NCBI GenBank assembly: GCA_949987565.1
Contig: OX465105.1
Location: 4,360,159 to 4,424,158, forward strand
Direction: 5' to 3'
Origin: Luidia sarsii
Lineage: Eukaryota; Echinodermata; Asteroidea; Paxillosida; Luidiidae
Length of the DNA stretch: 64,000 nt
The translations under genes and the position numbers were made by a program. Below, piece after piece: positions 63,201 to 63,919 of this stretch. Below the pieces are notes generated by a model. That model was not told the origin of the DNA. It worked only from the letters and a program-made list of their open reading frames with translations, and made no database searches. The first letter of the stretch is position 1. Each line of letters begins with the position of its first letter.

Positions 63201-63919
63201 ACGTAACACGTACATGCACTTTGCACAGCGTCTGCTTCGTATCGCGCGCTAAATGTACACACGTACATTGTGTATCCGGCTGACACTTGACCTTCATGAG
63301 CCGTTATATTGCCAGCTCGGTTACTTTAACCATCGTCTCGGTTAAATTTGACCGACTCAAAAGTCCAAGTGGGAACGACGGACAAATTTGACCATTAGAA
63401 ATTTAACCATCGTCTCGGTTAAATTCTAGTCCGGTGGAAACGCGGCTAAAGTATCTATGGTGTCCCAACAGCCAACCAGACTAAGGGGAAAATTAATGAA
63501 TGAACAAACCAGACTCCTCCCCTCTTCCAAGTTTGCGCCCTCCTCAAACTCTTGGTGGTCTTTTTTTTTATCACCCTTGTCGTGCCAGGCTAAGGGTGTC
63601 GGCCCACTGGTGGGGCTTCCATGACCCCCACTCCGGGCTGAAGTCCTACGAGTGGTTCGCCGGCACAGCGCCCGGCACCGACGACCTTCTCCCGACCCGA
63701 AGCCTGCCCCCGGTGGAGCACGCCGTGCGCCTCCTGCCCGAGTCGTCCCCCTTGCCCCTGGGCACTCCCGTCTACGTCACCGTCCTTGCCCGCAACCCCC
63801 TGGGCATGGGGAGCCAGCCGGCCACGTCCCGCGGGTTCCGGGTGGACACCAGCCCGCCCCTCCTGCTGGAGGTCCCCACGGTGGAGTCGACTCTGGGCAG
63901 GGCAGTCAACAACACCCAG
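11447..63919 (+). CDS. Giant modular extracellular protein (EMI-like, EGF-like, many FN3-like modules), 35 exons, 3' end outside window
   Basis: Joining the 35 exons listed separately gives 6,477 nt, 2,159 codons with no stop. All introns are GT-AG and all phases agree. Domains in order: signal peptide (1 to about 22), EMI-like Cys module (about 23-72), EGF-like (73-106), Cys-rich module (107-152), EGF-like (153-187), then a region to about 775 with HWHGWEDSLAGIHEY and CDPVLCMCIPIGDC motifs. From about 660 on come repeated modules with V-D-x-S-P-P at their starts, Y-E-W-A-x-G-x-x-P-G in the middle and Y-Y-V-T-V-x-A before the next. These look like divergent fibronectin type III or Ig-like beta-sandwich modules. 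N-glycosylation sequons are frequent. From memory, large uncharacterised proteins with the same motifs occur in cnidarians, amphioxus and echinoderms; I know of no experimental function. Cell adhesion, matrix or recognition are possible roles. Any membrane anchor would be beyond 64 kb. Confidence 0.88.
11590..11752. repeat. GAGAGACA-type purine microsatellite
   Basis: An imperfect AGAGAC/AGACAG repeat in intron 1; the overlapping open frames on both strands are repeat artefacts. A smaller patch lies at 11948-11980. Confidence 0.9.
12023..12106 (+). CDS. Exon 2: EMI-like cysteine module, first part
   Basis: The acceptor is ttgttttacag and the donor ATACAG|gttggt, phase 2 in and out. It encodes ATVCSYACDQRY, then TTSCGFWGSSRCTRYR. 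The C-G-W/F-W-G...R-C...Y pattern followed by YRCC-x-G-W in exon 3 resembles the C-terminal half of EMI domains and related invertebrate modules. Confidence 0.85.
12151..12267. repeat. (GTT)n microsatellite, about 39 units
   Basis: A nearly uninterrupted TTG/GTT triplet run in intron 2, just after exon 2; it generates poly-Val and poly-Leu open frames with no coding meaning. Confidence 0.95.
12268..12895. other. Rest of intron 2
   Basis: Unique-looking intronic sequence with a C-run at 12720-12728. No exon or element was recognised. Confidence 0.4.
12896..12960 (+). CDS. Exon 3: EMI-like module, second part
   Basis: The acceptor is ggtcggcag and the donor AGTACTC|gtaagt, entering in phase 2 and leaving in phase 1. 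It encodes ASTCYRCCTGWTGDTSSGCST; the CC-x-G-W is typical of the end of an EMI domain. Confidence 0.87.
12961..14054. other. Intron 3, 5' part
   Basis: AT-rich sequence, a G-run at 13830-13842, and at 13975-14045 a tRNA-like reverse fragment (CCAGGATTTGAACTAGTCC) joined to the CGAGTAACTTGGACCC MITE motif. No exon found. Confidence 0.4.
14055..16590. repeat. 30-bp minisatellite, about 2.5 kb, with higher-order structure
   Basis: The unit is ACTCATGGCTGAGTGAGAGCTCACACTCCT-like (30 bp, about 80 copies) with variants GAGTGAGTGCTCACA, GAGCTCAAAC and CACACCTGAGTGAG. The rare variant AACTCCGGGCTGAG occurs at 14541, 14989 and 15405, showing block duplications of 448 and 416 bp. The unit becomes irregular after 16020. 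Minus-strand open frames (SMSRSVSTHS repeats) are artefacts of a 30-bp period. Confidence 0.95.
16628..16729 (+). CDS. Exon 4: EGF-like module 1
   Basis: The acceptor is cttgcctgctag and the donor GCGACC|gtgagt, phase 1 at both ends, as in classic shuffled EGF exons. It encodes ICFGSTSCPNGGSC, TSPDYCSNCNRGYYSPRCD, with six cysteines in EGF-like spacing and the G-Y-Y-S-P-R-C ending. Confidence 0.9.
16730..17526. other. Intron 4
   Basis: Unique-looking intron with a TATTTATTTATTTT run at 17140-17162 and a poly-A run at 17426. No element or exon recognised. Confidence 0.4.
17527..17664 (+). CDS. Exon 5: Cys-rich module
   Basis: The acceptor is acttctccctcag and the donor TGCATCA|gtaagc, symmetric phase 1. 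It encodes CTQIANCPEEFCSTSSNQQ, then CDRCDGDYGSALGWAYKKS and RQRC. It resembles an unnamed C-x-x-I-x-x-C-x-x-x-x-C...C-x-x-C module I associate with invertebrate extracellular proteins. Confidence 0.88.
17736..18225. repeat. Degenerate ATCCGGA repeats with three tRNA-like reverse fragments
   Basis: Three paralogous segments begin near 17736, 17986 and 18140 with GTAGTAAAATAC or GTATAGCAAAA. Each has a reversed B-box-like GGATTTGA(G/A)CC or GGTATTTGAACC and then AATCCGGAATCC-type repeats. They lie at the left edge of the 21-bp satellite and look like its older, diverged margin. Confidence 0.6.
18226..20620. repeat. 21-bp satellite, about 2.4 kb, with 532-bp higher-order repeats
   Basis: The unit is AATCCAGAATCCACAATCTGG; in 18226-18590 it is the AATGTGG variant. 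The marker GGAATTCAGAATCCACAATG occurs at 19051, 19583, 20115 and 20437 (spacings 532, 532, 322). As 21 is divisible by 3 and the unit lacks stops in several frames, long open frames exist on both strands (for example 19377-20321 minus); none is a gene. Confidence 0.97.
20801..20905 (+). CDS. Exon 6: EGF-like module 2
   Basis: The acceptor is tgccttcctcag and the donor GGACCC|gtgagt, symmetric phase 1. It encodes CSWRTDSDACYPGSCTGSQ followed by CTCTSGFTGTDC, an EGF-type C-x-C-x(2)-G-F-x-G-x-x-C ending. Confidence 0.9.
20906..21420. other. Intron 6, 5' part
   Basis: Contains ACATGTACATGTA at 20955-20971. No exon or known element recognised. Confidence 0.4.
21421..21791. repeat. MITE-B copy 2
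   Basis: Starts TTTAAAGCCCCTACACAACATTGG and ends CCAATGTCGTGTAGAGGCTTTAA. It is of the same subfamily as the copy at 38416 (shared ATTTCTG, GTTTGAAGATGG-type interior). Confidence 0.85.
22321..22569 (+). CDS. Exon 7: ectodomain start after EGF 2
   Basis: The acceptor is tatatataatag. The donor is GTGAACA|gttgag, a weak but phase-compatible site (phase 1). It encodes a Ser/Thr-rich linker (LSTLVSGETTLESPQGQDS), then VRSFASLRVQWTASY and a hydrophobic end (GLGIVAAHVTAVVN). It is the least certain donor of the gene. Confidence 0.75.
22978..24207. repeat. 16-bp pyrimidine minisatellite abutting the exon 8 acceptor
   Basis: The unit is CTCCTCATCCCTTGCC, about 76 copies, very homogeneous and C/T-rich on the sense strand. 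It ends 7 nt before the AG of exon 8, so it forms an extended polypyrimidine tract. All three + frames are open for over 400 codons because the unit has no stops; these are not proteins. Confidence 0.97.
24215..24371 (+). CDS. Exon 8: ectodomain
   Basis: The acceptor ttgcccttccccag sits directly after the 16-bp minisatellite. The donor is GACGT|gtgagt, phase 1 in and phase 2 out. It encodes GSWAVYSLGRLACSTSSSG, DLVVCEQTFNMNYNTWTPA. Confidence 0.85.
24968..25050 (+). mobile_element. Penelope-like tail fragment
   Basis: GACAAAGGTCCTGCTTGGATCAAAATGTCAGGCC is a diverged copy of the hairpin tail seen at 7813. Confidence 0.6.
25090..25305 (+). repeat. Composite SINE-like unit, degraded copy
   Basis: GCATCCACTTTATGAATGTGATCCC, TAGCCAGGTTTGCAA, GGAGATATACTGCAGTTA and GGGCTTGATAGCTCAGATGG occur in the same order as in the copies at 46075-46338 and 56180-56455. 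Confidence 0.65.
25781..25994 (+). CDS. Exon 9: ectodomain
   Basis: The acceptor is gctgtgtgatacag and the donor ACTCAG|gtcagt, entering in phase 2 and leaving in phase 0. It encodes LRIDFGVTNGGYMRLYNRD, FTYDLVAPWHCLGESGGC and DPGDNVVTQ. Confidence 0.87.
25995..28100. other. Intron 9, 5' part
   Basis: About 2.1 kb of AT-rich sequence. No exon, domain or named element was recognised. Short open frames at 27005-27514 show no recognisable feature. Confidence 0.4.
28105..28200. mobile_element. Penelope-like tail inverted pair
   Basis: GGGCCTGACGTTTCGATCCTCTGCTC joins TTGAGAAAGGTCCTGCTAGGATCGAAATGTCAGGCCCACTAAATTTTTAG. The left arm lacks the outer half of the hairpin. Confidence 0.75.
28320..28719. 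repeat. MITE-A copy 1 (CACTA-ended), TSD TGT
   Basis: Starts CACTATGGACATCTAAACCGTG and ends ATAGATGTTCATAGTG, flanked by TGT on both sides (28317-28319 and 28720-28722). The interior has the family marks GTGAATTCA, CCTGATAAGGACATCTT and GGGTGGCAAGCTCCAGCC. Confidence 0.85.
28859..29039 (+). CDS. Exon 10: conserved HW-GW module
   Basis: The acceptor is ttaaactcacag and the donor CACGCTG|gtaggt, phase 0 in and phase 1 out. It encodes AELIVHWHGWEDSLAGIHEY, with the W-x-G-W-x-D-x-x-(S/A)-G-I-x-x-Y signature that recurs in this protein type, and ends GQNVTLPHAG with an N-glycosylation sequon. Confidence 0.88.
29128..30095. repeat. 17-bp minisatellite
   Basis: The unit is GGTCACTCTGAAAGAGT with GAGGTA and GTGA variants, about 56 copies, in intron 10 right after exon 10. 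A block of about 230 bp recurs (29221-29350 against 29409-29540). Confidence 0.96.
30175..30262 (-). repeat. tRNA-like SINE fragment, reversed
   Basis: On the minus strand it reads GGGCTGGATAGCTCAGGTGG, with a reversed B-box-like GGATTTGAAGCC at 30190. It is the same tRNA-like head as at 46267. A second weaker one lies at 30440-30500. Confidence 0.65.
30520..31380. repeat. 33-bp minisatellite in intron 10
   Basis: The unit is ATCTCATGTGATTCTCATGTGACTGAGACTGTG, later changing to ACTAAGACTACG. It ends about 40 nt before exon 11. Confidence 0.93.
31419..31715 (+). CDS. Exon 11: ectodomain
   Basis: The acceptor is cctcctctctag and the donor GACGACG|gtgagt, symmetric phase 1. It encodes VYSVLLSVVDNGGNVRLS, RRFVFFDDDPDGV and AVRLDWTGHFANL, continuing exon 10's beta-sandwich-like module. 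Confidence 0.9.
31716..32357. other. Intron 11, 5' part
   Basis: AT-rich sequence with TATATATATA at 32190-32200. No exon or known element recognised. Confidence 0.4.
32358..32435. repeat. Small array of the 33-bp family in intron 11
   Basis: GACTGAGACTGATCTCATGTGATTCTCATGTGACTGAGACTG. It is the same unit as the large array in the previous intron, ending about 50 nt before exon 12. Confidence 0.85.
32489..32855 (+). CDS. Exon 12: ectodomain to first SPP-type boundary
   Basis: The acceptor is tttgtgatcag and the donor ACATGAG|gtgggt, phase 1 in and phase 2 out. It encodes YDQTFGQRGRAGVPN, VRFWLEARDLAGHGRRDS and LMHLDSSPPVLEELGL, the first D-x-S-P-P module boundary. It is the largest exon of the gene in this window and very GC-rich. 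Confidence 0.9.
33012..33180. mobile_element. Head-to-head Penelope-like tails
   Basis: TTGGCCTGACGTTTCGATCCTAGCAGGACCTTTCTCAAAGGC and its reverse complement are separated by about 12 nt (33069-33080). The right copy is followed by AAATTTTAAGTTTTGCATTTTGG and TTTTAGTCAGTAAGCAGT, the usual element end. Confidence 0.85.
33190..33925 (-). mobile_element. Degenerate LINE reverse-transcriptase C-terminal region
   Basis: On the minus strand, across frameshifts, one reads WVRYICGVITKGAS, LYKATIRPIIMEYCSHIGAG, LLDWVQRWVVNLV, SLLYKYFHRR and FPRSASLWISLPCSCFP. The order Y-K-(A/T)-x-I-R-P-x-x-E-Y-C-S-H ... L-D-x-V-Q ... F-P-R-(T/S)-x-x-L-W-x-S-L-P is standard for CR1/Jockey-type LINEs. Several frame breaks; inactive. 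Confidence 0.8.
34172..34298 (+). CDS. Exon 13: module core
   Basis: The acceptor is ttgtcatgacag and the donor CAACACC|gtacgt, phase 2 in and phase 0 out. It encodes VVFRAYDIHSGLKTIEWHLF and ENHTGSQIEIG. The D-x-x-S-G-L-x-x-I-x-W-x-L pattern is the same fold motif seen later. Confidence 0.88.
34325..35536. repeat. CATCC pentanucleotide array next to exon 14
   Basis: CCCAT/CATCC units broken by CATTCAATCCC and CACTCCATCT variants, about 1.2 kb. It ends about 14 nt before the AG of exon 14, and the sense strand is C/T-rich with A. Open frames (HPIPSHPIPS) are artefacts, though they run into true exon 14. Confidence 0.97.
35551..35721 (+). CDS. Exon 14: Cys-cluster plus beta-strand end
   Basis: The acceptor tatcctttcccacag comes right after the CATCC array. 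The donor is ATCCAG|gtgaag, symmetric phase 0. It encodes EDHCDPVLCMCIPIGDCYAV, five cysteines in 22 residues, then YFITLTVTNHAGLVTTQTIQ. Confidence 0.9.
35800..36475 (-). mobile_element. Penelope-like element 3' end with GIY-YIG endonuclease remnant
   Basis: On the minus strand: YLISCRVCNVQYVGKTKMTL (36475-36415), then TPVGYHFNLPDHSTSDMSV, LGIESLGHRSNAVRL, MWMKRLRTINPHGLN and a stop at about 36169. This is the C-x-x-C-x-x-x-Y-V-G-x-T start and H-F-N-L-P-x-H-S middle of the Penelope endonuclease. Further 3' come the CTCTGCCTTTGAGAAAGGTCC hairpin (35950-35905) and the AGTCAGAAGCAGTTTGCAAC tail (35880-35850). Upstream RT is missing, so it is a 5'-truncated copy. Confidence 0.85.
36476..36660. 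mobile_element. Further Penelope-like tail pair
   Basis: GACATTTTGACCCTAGAAAGGACCTTTCTCAAAGG faces CTTTGACTAGCTTGAGAAAGGTCCTGCTAGAATC, followed by TTTTGCATTTTTGTCATTTTAGTCAGTAA. A weaker scrap lies at 36780-36840. Confidence 0.7.
37141..37338 (+). CDS. Exon 15: FN3-like module start
   Basis: The acceptor is taccaccatctatag and the donor CGAAAC|gtgagt, symmetric phase 0. It encodes ITIDTSPPQAGTVQDGVPG, WAHWVGFFDRESGVLFYEYA. The D-T-S-P-P boundary and W-x-x-F-x-D-x-E-S-G-V are hallmarks of the repeat. Confidence 0.92.
37429..37580. mobile_element. Possible piggyBac-type MITE terminus
   Basis: TTAACCCCTTCGTGCCGGG fits a TTAA target site followed by a CCC(C/T)TT inverted-repeat start. A related sequence at 46377 reads AACCACTTCATGCCGGG. 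The opposite end was not located here. Confidence 0.45.
38038..38312 (+). CDS. Exon 16: FN3-like module
   Basis: The acceptor is ggttttttttcag and the donor AGTTGCAT|gtaagc, phase 0 in and phase 2 out. It encodes GRYHATVVAYNRALEPSLPV, CSDGVVIDTSLPQVEGVVL, the usual Y-x-x-T-V-x-A-x-N ... S-D-G-V-V-x-D-x-S-x-P order. Confidence 0.88.
38416..38781. repeat. MITE-B copy 3
   Basis: Starts AAGTCCCTACACAACATTGG and ends CCAATGTTGTGCAGGGGCTTTAA; in inverted orientation relative to the copy at 21421. Confidence 0.85.
38867..39011 (+). CDS. Exon 17: FN3-like module
   Basis: The acceptor tgtttctcaaaag is weak but restores frame (phase 2). The donor is AACAC|gtaagt, phase 0. It encodes AKATLLEDISVYPDARLHA, NQSLLLGDDPDCEWISAF. 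Confidence 0.82.
39534..39752 (+). CDS. Exon 18: FN3-like module
   Basis: The acceptor is cctgtggacggcag and the donor ACCAAA|gtaaga, symmetric phase 0. It encodes LSVSWTGIEEESAIFDYLVG, SVFHLVLRAVNKARSTATK. Confidence 0.9.
39787..40370. repeat. MITE-A copy 2, TSD TAA, with internal insertion
   Basis: Starts CACTATGAACATCTAAACCGCG and ends AGATGTTCATAGTG, flanked by TAA at both ends (39784-39786, 40371-40373). The segment 40125-40320 is absent from the other copies and resembles 40384-40440, so it is probably an insertion. Confidence 0.85.
40870..40961. repeat. MITE-A fragment (one end only)
   Basis: GAGGTGAAAACACAGTGAATTTT to CACGGTTTAGATGTTCATAGT; the other terminus is missing. Confidence 0.7.
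41126..41800. repeat. (CCCT)n array upstream of exon 19
   Basis: CCCT tetranucleotide with CTCT and CCCCAT interruptions, about 670 bp, pure pyrimidine on the sense strand except for rare A. It ends about 50 nt before the exon 19 acceptor. Confidence 0.97.
41849..41993 (+). CDS. Exon 19: FN3-like module start
   Basis: The acceptor tgcattgctacag lies about 50 nt after the CCCT array. The donor is GCCATCG|gtaagc, phase 0 in and phase 1 out, splitting the Gly of QVAIG. It encodes VIGPIIVDTSPPLFVGEITV. Confidence 0.9.
42072..42221. repeat. MITE-C copy 1
   Basis: GGGCTGGATTTCACAAAGCCTTATGATGCATCG to TTTGGTGAAATCGACCCC. It has imperfect terminal inverted repeats and is rich in CATCGTAA/TTACGATG. 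Homologues lie at 49608 and 60194. Confidence 0.75.
42878..43351. repeat. MITE-A copy 4
   Basis: CACTCTCTGAACATCTAAACCGTG (the outermost bases are diverged) to ACGGTTTAGATGTTCATAGTG. Confidence 0.8.
43471..43754 (+). CDS. Exon 20: FN3-like module, second half and next boundary
   Basis: The acceptor is ttgcctggttacag and the donor TTTGGA|gtacgt, phase 1 in and phase 0 out. It encodes SSPGGRETLGYRTERDYAVG, HEYYVSVRAQNGAGLWTLV and VVLDVAPPGEQ. Confidence 0.9.
43795..43852 (-). mobile_element. Penelope-like tail scrap
   Basis: GGGCCTGACTTTTTTATCCTAGCAGG followed by TTTCTCAAAGGCAGA, the reverse complement of the recurrent hairpin, diverged. Confidence 0.6.
43946..44586. repeat. 106-bp tandem repeat, six copies
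   Basis: The marker AGTCGAGTCAATATGTC occurs at 43961, 44067, 44173, 44279, 44385 and 44491, exactly 106 bp apart. Copies are almost identical (ATACGAC/ATAAGAC differences), so the expansion is recent. Confidence 0.95.
45115..45318 (+). CDS. Exon 21: FN3-like module
   Basis: The acceptor is tcctaccatgcag and the donor CTAACG|gtaatg, symmetric phase 0. It encodes IAKDIDVQMSTSSISARWFG, HYEMAVGSTAGSTDDV and NLTSLT, with N-glycosylation sequons (NAT, NLT). Confidence 0.88.
45370..45777. repeat. MITE-A copy 5 (one end shortened)
   Basis: CACTATGAACATCTAAACAGTG at the left; at the right, GCACCGTGATGTTCATAGTG joins directly, showing an internal deletion beside the terminus. Confidence 0.82.
46075..46345 (+). 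repeat. Composite SINE-like unit with intact tRNA-like cloverleaf
   Basis: The conserved 5' part (GCATCCACTTTGTGTGATCCC, TAGCCAGGTTTACAAC, GGAGATATATGGCAGTTAATGG, GGCAAAGACTAGTTGACTATT) leads into the tRNA-like part at 46267-46338. The same order is seen at 25090 and 56180. An inverted partial copy of the tRNA-like part lies at 45960-46020. Confidence 0.75.
46267..46338 (+). other. tRNA-like sequence inside SINE (probably not a functional tRNA)
   Basis: The acceptor GGCTGGA pairs with TCCAGTC over 7 bp (one G-U). The D-arm is GCTC/GAGC with A-box TAGCTCAGATGG, and the T-arm CGGG-TTCAAGT-CCCG with B-box GGTTCAAGTCC. The anticodon stem CTGG/CCAG encloses ACGTTAG-like bases without a standard U33. 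Repeated degenerate copies suggest a SINE promoter head. Confidence 0.6.
46645..46905. repeat. About 85-bp tandem repeat, three copies
   Basis: GGAGGGTTTG occurs at 46651, 46739 and 46822. The unit includes GACACCATGTATAAGGTCTC, AAAGAAGAGGT and GAACCTGAGTGATAACT. Confidence 0.9.
47024..47162 (+). CDS. Exon 22: FN3-like module end
   Basis: The acceptor is ttgcaatccacag and the donor GAGAACA|gtgagt, phase 0 in and phase 1 out. It encodes TYFVTVRAISDAGSVNATSD, GVKVIQPGQILNATT. Confidence 0.9.
47460..48127. repeat. 38-bp pyrimidine-rich minisatellite upstream of exon 23
   Basis: The unit is TCTGTCACTGTCTCTGCCTT + CTGCCACTGTCTGTTGTG, about 17 copies; a TCTGTCCCTATCTCTTG lead-in starts near 47330. 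It ends about 33 nt before the exon 23 AG. Open frames are artefacts, although one joins true exon 23. Confidence 0.95.
48161..48343 (+). CDS. Exon 23: FN3-like region, with alternative in-frame acceptor
   Basis: The acceptor is atcttccctgcag. A second acceptor catccctgcag at 48178 is exactly 18 nt downstream and keeps the same phase. The donor is TATTTGG|gtaagt, phase 1. It encodes SSIPAGLSHHSSAPTVACED, YQTSTTFLAAHWTIPELLQ. The 5' 18 nt (SSIPAG) look linker-like. Confidence 0.85.
48431..49168. repeat. TCTCTCTG microsatellite upstream of exon 24
   Basis: TCTG/TCTC units with TTTCTGTCTCTCTG variants, nearly pure pyrimidine plus G on the sense strand; intron 23. Confidence 0.96.
49344..49462 (+). 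CDS. Exon 24: FN3-like region
   Basis: The acceptor is tcacctctttcag and the donor TCCAAG|gtacac, phase 1 in and phase 0 out. It encodes HGYTTAEWIPVIEKQDLGM and AGIGLHDGGHYRSK. Confidence 0.87.
49608..49760. repeat. MITE-C copy 2
   Basis: GGGGTGGATTTTCACAAAGCCTTACGATGCATCG to TTTGGTGAAATTGACC. Confidence 0.75.
50075..50377 (+). CDS. Exon 25: FN3-like module
   Basis: The acceptor is gttgcttctctcag and the donor GAGCTG|gtaagt, symmetric phase 0. It encodes VQLCHGDICFHPVISDGFW, LLWAAFRPFALDYVT and YEWSLYETSGGNPDG. Confidence 0.9.
50405..51455. repeat. (TCCTG)n pentanucleotide array upstream of exon 26
   Basis: CCTGT units with recurring inserts CTCTCCATGTCATGTCCTG and CTCGTCTCCATGTCC, giving a higher-order pattern of about 150-300 bp (inserts near 50654, 50812, 50959, 51118). 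It ends about 115 nt before the exon 26 acceptor. Minus-strand RTGQDRTGQ frames are artefacts. Confidence 0.96.
51570..51735 (+). CDS. Exon 26: FN3-like module end
   Basis: The acceptor is ttttgtttccaag and the donor GCAGACC|gtgagt, phase 0 in and phase 1 out. It encodes IRFTASYEGRLDRAACPRLS and AHIVIDAD at the module boundary. Confidence 0.87.
51754..52228. repeat. MITE-A copy 6
   Basis: CACTATGAACATCTAAACGGTG to ACGGTTTAGATGTTCATAGTG. Full length, 475 bp. Confidence 0.87.
52699..52914 (+). CDS. Exon 27: FN3-like module
   Basis: The acceptor is gtttttcccctacag and the donor CACACAG|gtaaaa, symmetric phase 1. It encodes VVALEQNAKWPEPDRDFVF, HRAYVWAVLEDTGRSEFG. Confidence 0.9.
52970..53175. 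repeat. 8-bp CGATCCAT array with inverted junction
   Basis: The left edge runs as TCGATGGATCAATTGATCAA, then the orientation flips to ATCCATCG units repeated about 15 times, and changes again to CAACCGATCAATCGAT at the right. Confidence 0.93.
53308..53519 (+). CDS. Exon 28: FN3-like module end
   Basis: The acceptor is cattggcctttcag and the donor TACCAG|gtggga, phase 1 in and phase 0 out. It encodes GLEHGKRYRVCIHANSATI, CSDGIVVDLTPPSPGPVW, the standard S-D-G-I-V-V-D-x-x-P-P boundary. Confidence 0.9.
54040..54262. repeat. Purine-rich GGATGA/GATGAGG tract
   Basis: Irregular GAGGATGAGGA repeats, ending about 40 nt before the exon 29 acceptor; here the sense strand is purine-rich. Confidence 0.8.
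54302..54407 (+). CDS. Exon 29: FN3-like module, first half
   Basis: The acceptor is gttttttctcttag and the donor GCAATAG|gtagat, phase 0 in and phase 1 out, splitting the Gly of EYAIG as at the exon 19/20 junction. It encodes ISRSELVVYWETFLDVEEHS. Confidence 0.9.
54483..54876. repeat. MITE-A copy 7
   Basis: CACTATGAACATCTAAACGGTG to ACGGCTTAGATGTTTATAGTG. An internal deletion near 54655 removes part of the conserved interior. Confidence 0.85.
55341..55701. repeat. MITE-B copy 4
   Basis: TTAAAGGCCCTATACAACATTGG to CCAATGTTGTATTGGGGCTTTAA. Of the same subfamily as the copy at 10816. Confidence 0.87.
55824..55940 (+). CDS. Exon 30: FN3-like module, second half
   Basis: The acceptor is tccatttgcaccag and the donor ATCAGGG|gtaagg, symmetric phase 1. 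It encodes SVRGGSDVQAFTPVGIANS, LRLQEGHTYYATIRG. Confidence 0.91.
56180..56470 (+). repeat. Composite SINE-like unit, diverged copy
   Basis: GCGTCCACTTTGTGTGATCCCC to GGGCTGGATAGCTCAGATG-AAAGAGCACTGG and CCGGTTCCGGTCCAGTT; the T-arm is partly deleted. Confidence 0.7.
56802..56940 (+). CDS. Exon 31: module boundary
   Basis: The acceptor is aaaatgtccttccag and the donor TCGGCAAG|gtgaga, phase 1 in and phase 2 out. It encodes TDFVGLSAQATSEPVTIDAS, PPSVNPDHTLEIGG. Confidence 0.9.
57267..57736. repeat. MITE-A copy 8, TSD TTT
   Basis: CACTATGAACAATTAAACCATG to ACCGTTTAGATGTTTGTAGTG, flanked by TTT at 57264-57266 and 57737-57739. Confidence 0.83.
57899..58079 (+). CDS. Exon 32: FN3-like module
   Basis: The acceptor is ccactattttccag and the donor GTGAAG|gtactc, phase 2 in and phase 0 out. 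It encodes WENVFADKESGVAYYEWAVG, SEPGHADIMPFSRV and LQEGHSYYICVK: a textbook copy of the repeat. Confidence 0.92.
58150..58885. repeat. Hexamer-based array GACTCA/GACACA with 70-82-bp superunit
   Basis: GACACA runs (58178-58276) are followed by superunits marked by TTAGGCTGGACACAGACATAG at 58401, 58471, 58553, 58635, 58711 and 58781. The spacings of 70, 82, 82, 76 and 70 differ by multiples of 6. Confidence 0.93.
58979..59255 (+). CDS. Exon 33: module boundary and next module core
   Basis: The acceptor ttttgaatgaag is weak but in phase. The donor is GACTATG|gtgagt, phase 0 in and phase 1 out. It encodes AINRVGLVTLRSFGAFQVDA, SPPLAGLVFDGS and AHWVPFSDPHSALVGYAW. Confidence 0.88.
59345..59605. 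repeat. GAGGATGAGGA repeats with about 95-bp superunit
   Basis: The block GACCAGACCAGAAATTGAAG + CTTATTTGTACCAGCTCATC occurs twice (near 59400 and 59500), separated by purine-rich GAGGAGGAAGGTGG units. Confidence 0.8.
59625..59705 (-). repeat. tRNA-like SINE fragment, reversed
   Basis: AGAATTTGAACCTTAGTC and CCTGAGCTATCCAGGCCTGG match the reverse complement of the tRNA-like head at 46267. Confidence 0.6.
60194..60348. repeat. MITE-C copy 3 (inverted)
   Basis: CTGGGATCGATTTCACCAAAC to TTGTGAAATCCATCCCAGC. Confidence 0.75.
60399..60591 (+). CDS. Exon 34: FN3-like module end and boundary
   Basis: The acceptor is ttattgatcgcag and the donor TCCTCCAG|gtgatt, phase 1 in and phase 2 out. It encodes GIATNLNLVPGLTYYVTVTA, CNAADLCTSASTDGVVVDD, SPPLPGRVHLG. 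Confidence 0.92.
60695..60968. repeat. MITE-A copy 9 (truncated)
   Basis: CACTATTAACATCGAAATGGTG at the left; the right part stops at AATGCACCGTGAAATCACC, with the terminus lost. Confidence 0.75.
61011..61170 (+). repeat. Second tRNA-like SINE
   Basis: Acceptor AGCTCGG pairs with CCGAGCT (61011-61017 with 61076-61082). The A-box is GGTCAAGTGG and the B-box GGGTCGAATCC. The body ACTGAGTATTCAGTATTTTATCACG to TGAATTACATC also occurs without the tRNA head at 60600-60690. The anticodon arm is irregular, so a SINE is more likely than a working tRNA. Confidence 0.65.
61217..61705. mobile_element. piggyBac-type MITE with TTAA ends, carrying a nested Penelope-like tail
   Basis: TTAACCACTTCATGCTGGG at the left and CCCAGCATCAAGTGATTAA at the right are inverted repeats flanked by TTAA. 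Inside, 61408-61625 is a Penelope-like tail pair with the hairpin and AGTCAGTAAAAGCAGTAAGC end. Confidence 0.75.
61408..61625. mobile_element. Penelope-like tail pair, nested insertion
   Basis: GGGCCAGACGTTTCGATCCTTGCAGG and AGCAGGACCTTTCTCAAAGG face AGCCTTTGAGAAAGGCCCTGCTAGGATCG. The right arm continues into the ATTTTAAGATTTGCATTTGGG tail. Confidence 0.8.
61905..62075. repeat. Interstitial telomere-like tract (TTAGGN)
   Basis: A run of TTAGG, TTAGGG, TTAGGA and TTACGG variants, for example TTAGGATTAGGATTAGG near 62028-62055. Degenerate, not at a chromosome end. Confidence 0.75.
62097..62496 (-). mobile_element. Retroelement 3' tail between two (TGAA)n tracts
   Basis: (TGAA)n at 62097-62150 and 62444-62495 flank about 290 bp. 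Read on the minus strand, this ends TTGAATAAAGTGTCCTCTTG and then (CATT)n, an AATAAA signal just before a simple tail. It is consistent with a truncated retroelement or retrocopy inserted in a microsatellite; no protein is visible. Confidence 0.5.
62735..62830 (-). mobile_element. Penelope-like tail scrap
   Basis: GTTGCAAACTAAACTGCTTACTGACTAAAATGACC followed by GGAGGGCCTGCCC, the reversed terminal tail; the hairpin is decayed. Confidence 0.6.
62951..63447. repeat. MITE-D: 497-bp element with AGCCGCGTTTCCACTGGACT ends
   Basis: AGCCGCGTTTCCACTGGACT at the left is mirrored by AGTCCGGTGGAAACGCGGCT at the right. Internal inverted repeats (GTCCAGTGGAAACG, GGTTACTTTAACC, CATCGTCTCGG) give a strongly folded structure. 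No coding capacity. Confidence 0.85.
63589..63919 (+). CDS. Exon 35: full FN3-like module; gene continues beyond window
   Basis: The acceptor is cttgtcgtgccag and the donor ACCCAG|gtacat, phase 2 in and phase 0 out. It encodes LRVSAHWWGFHDPHSGLKSY, EWFAGTAPGTDDLLPTRS, TPVYVTVLARNPLGMGS and FRVDTSPPLLLEVPTV. No stop is reached by 64 kb. Confidence 0.92.
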
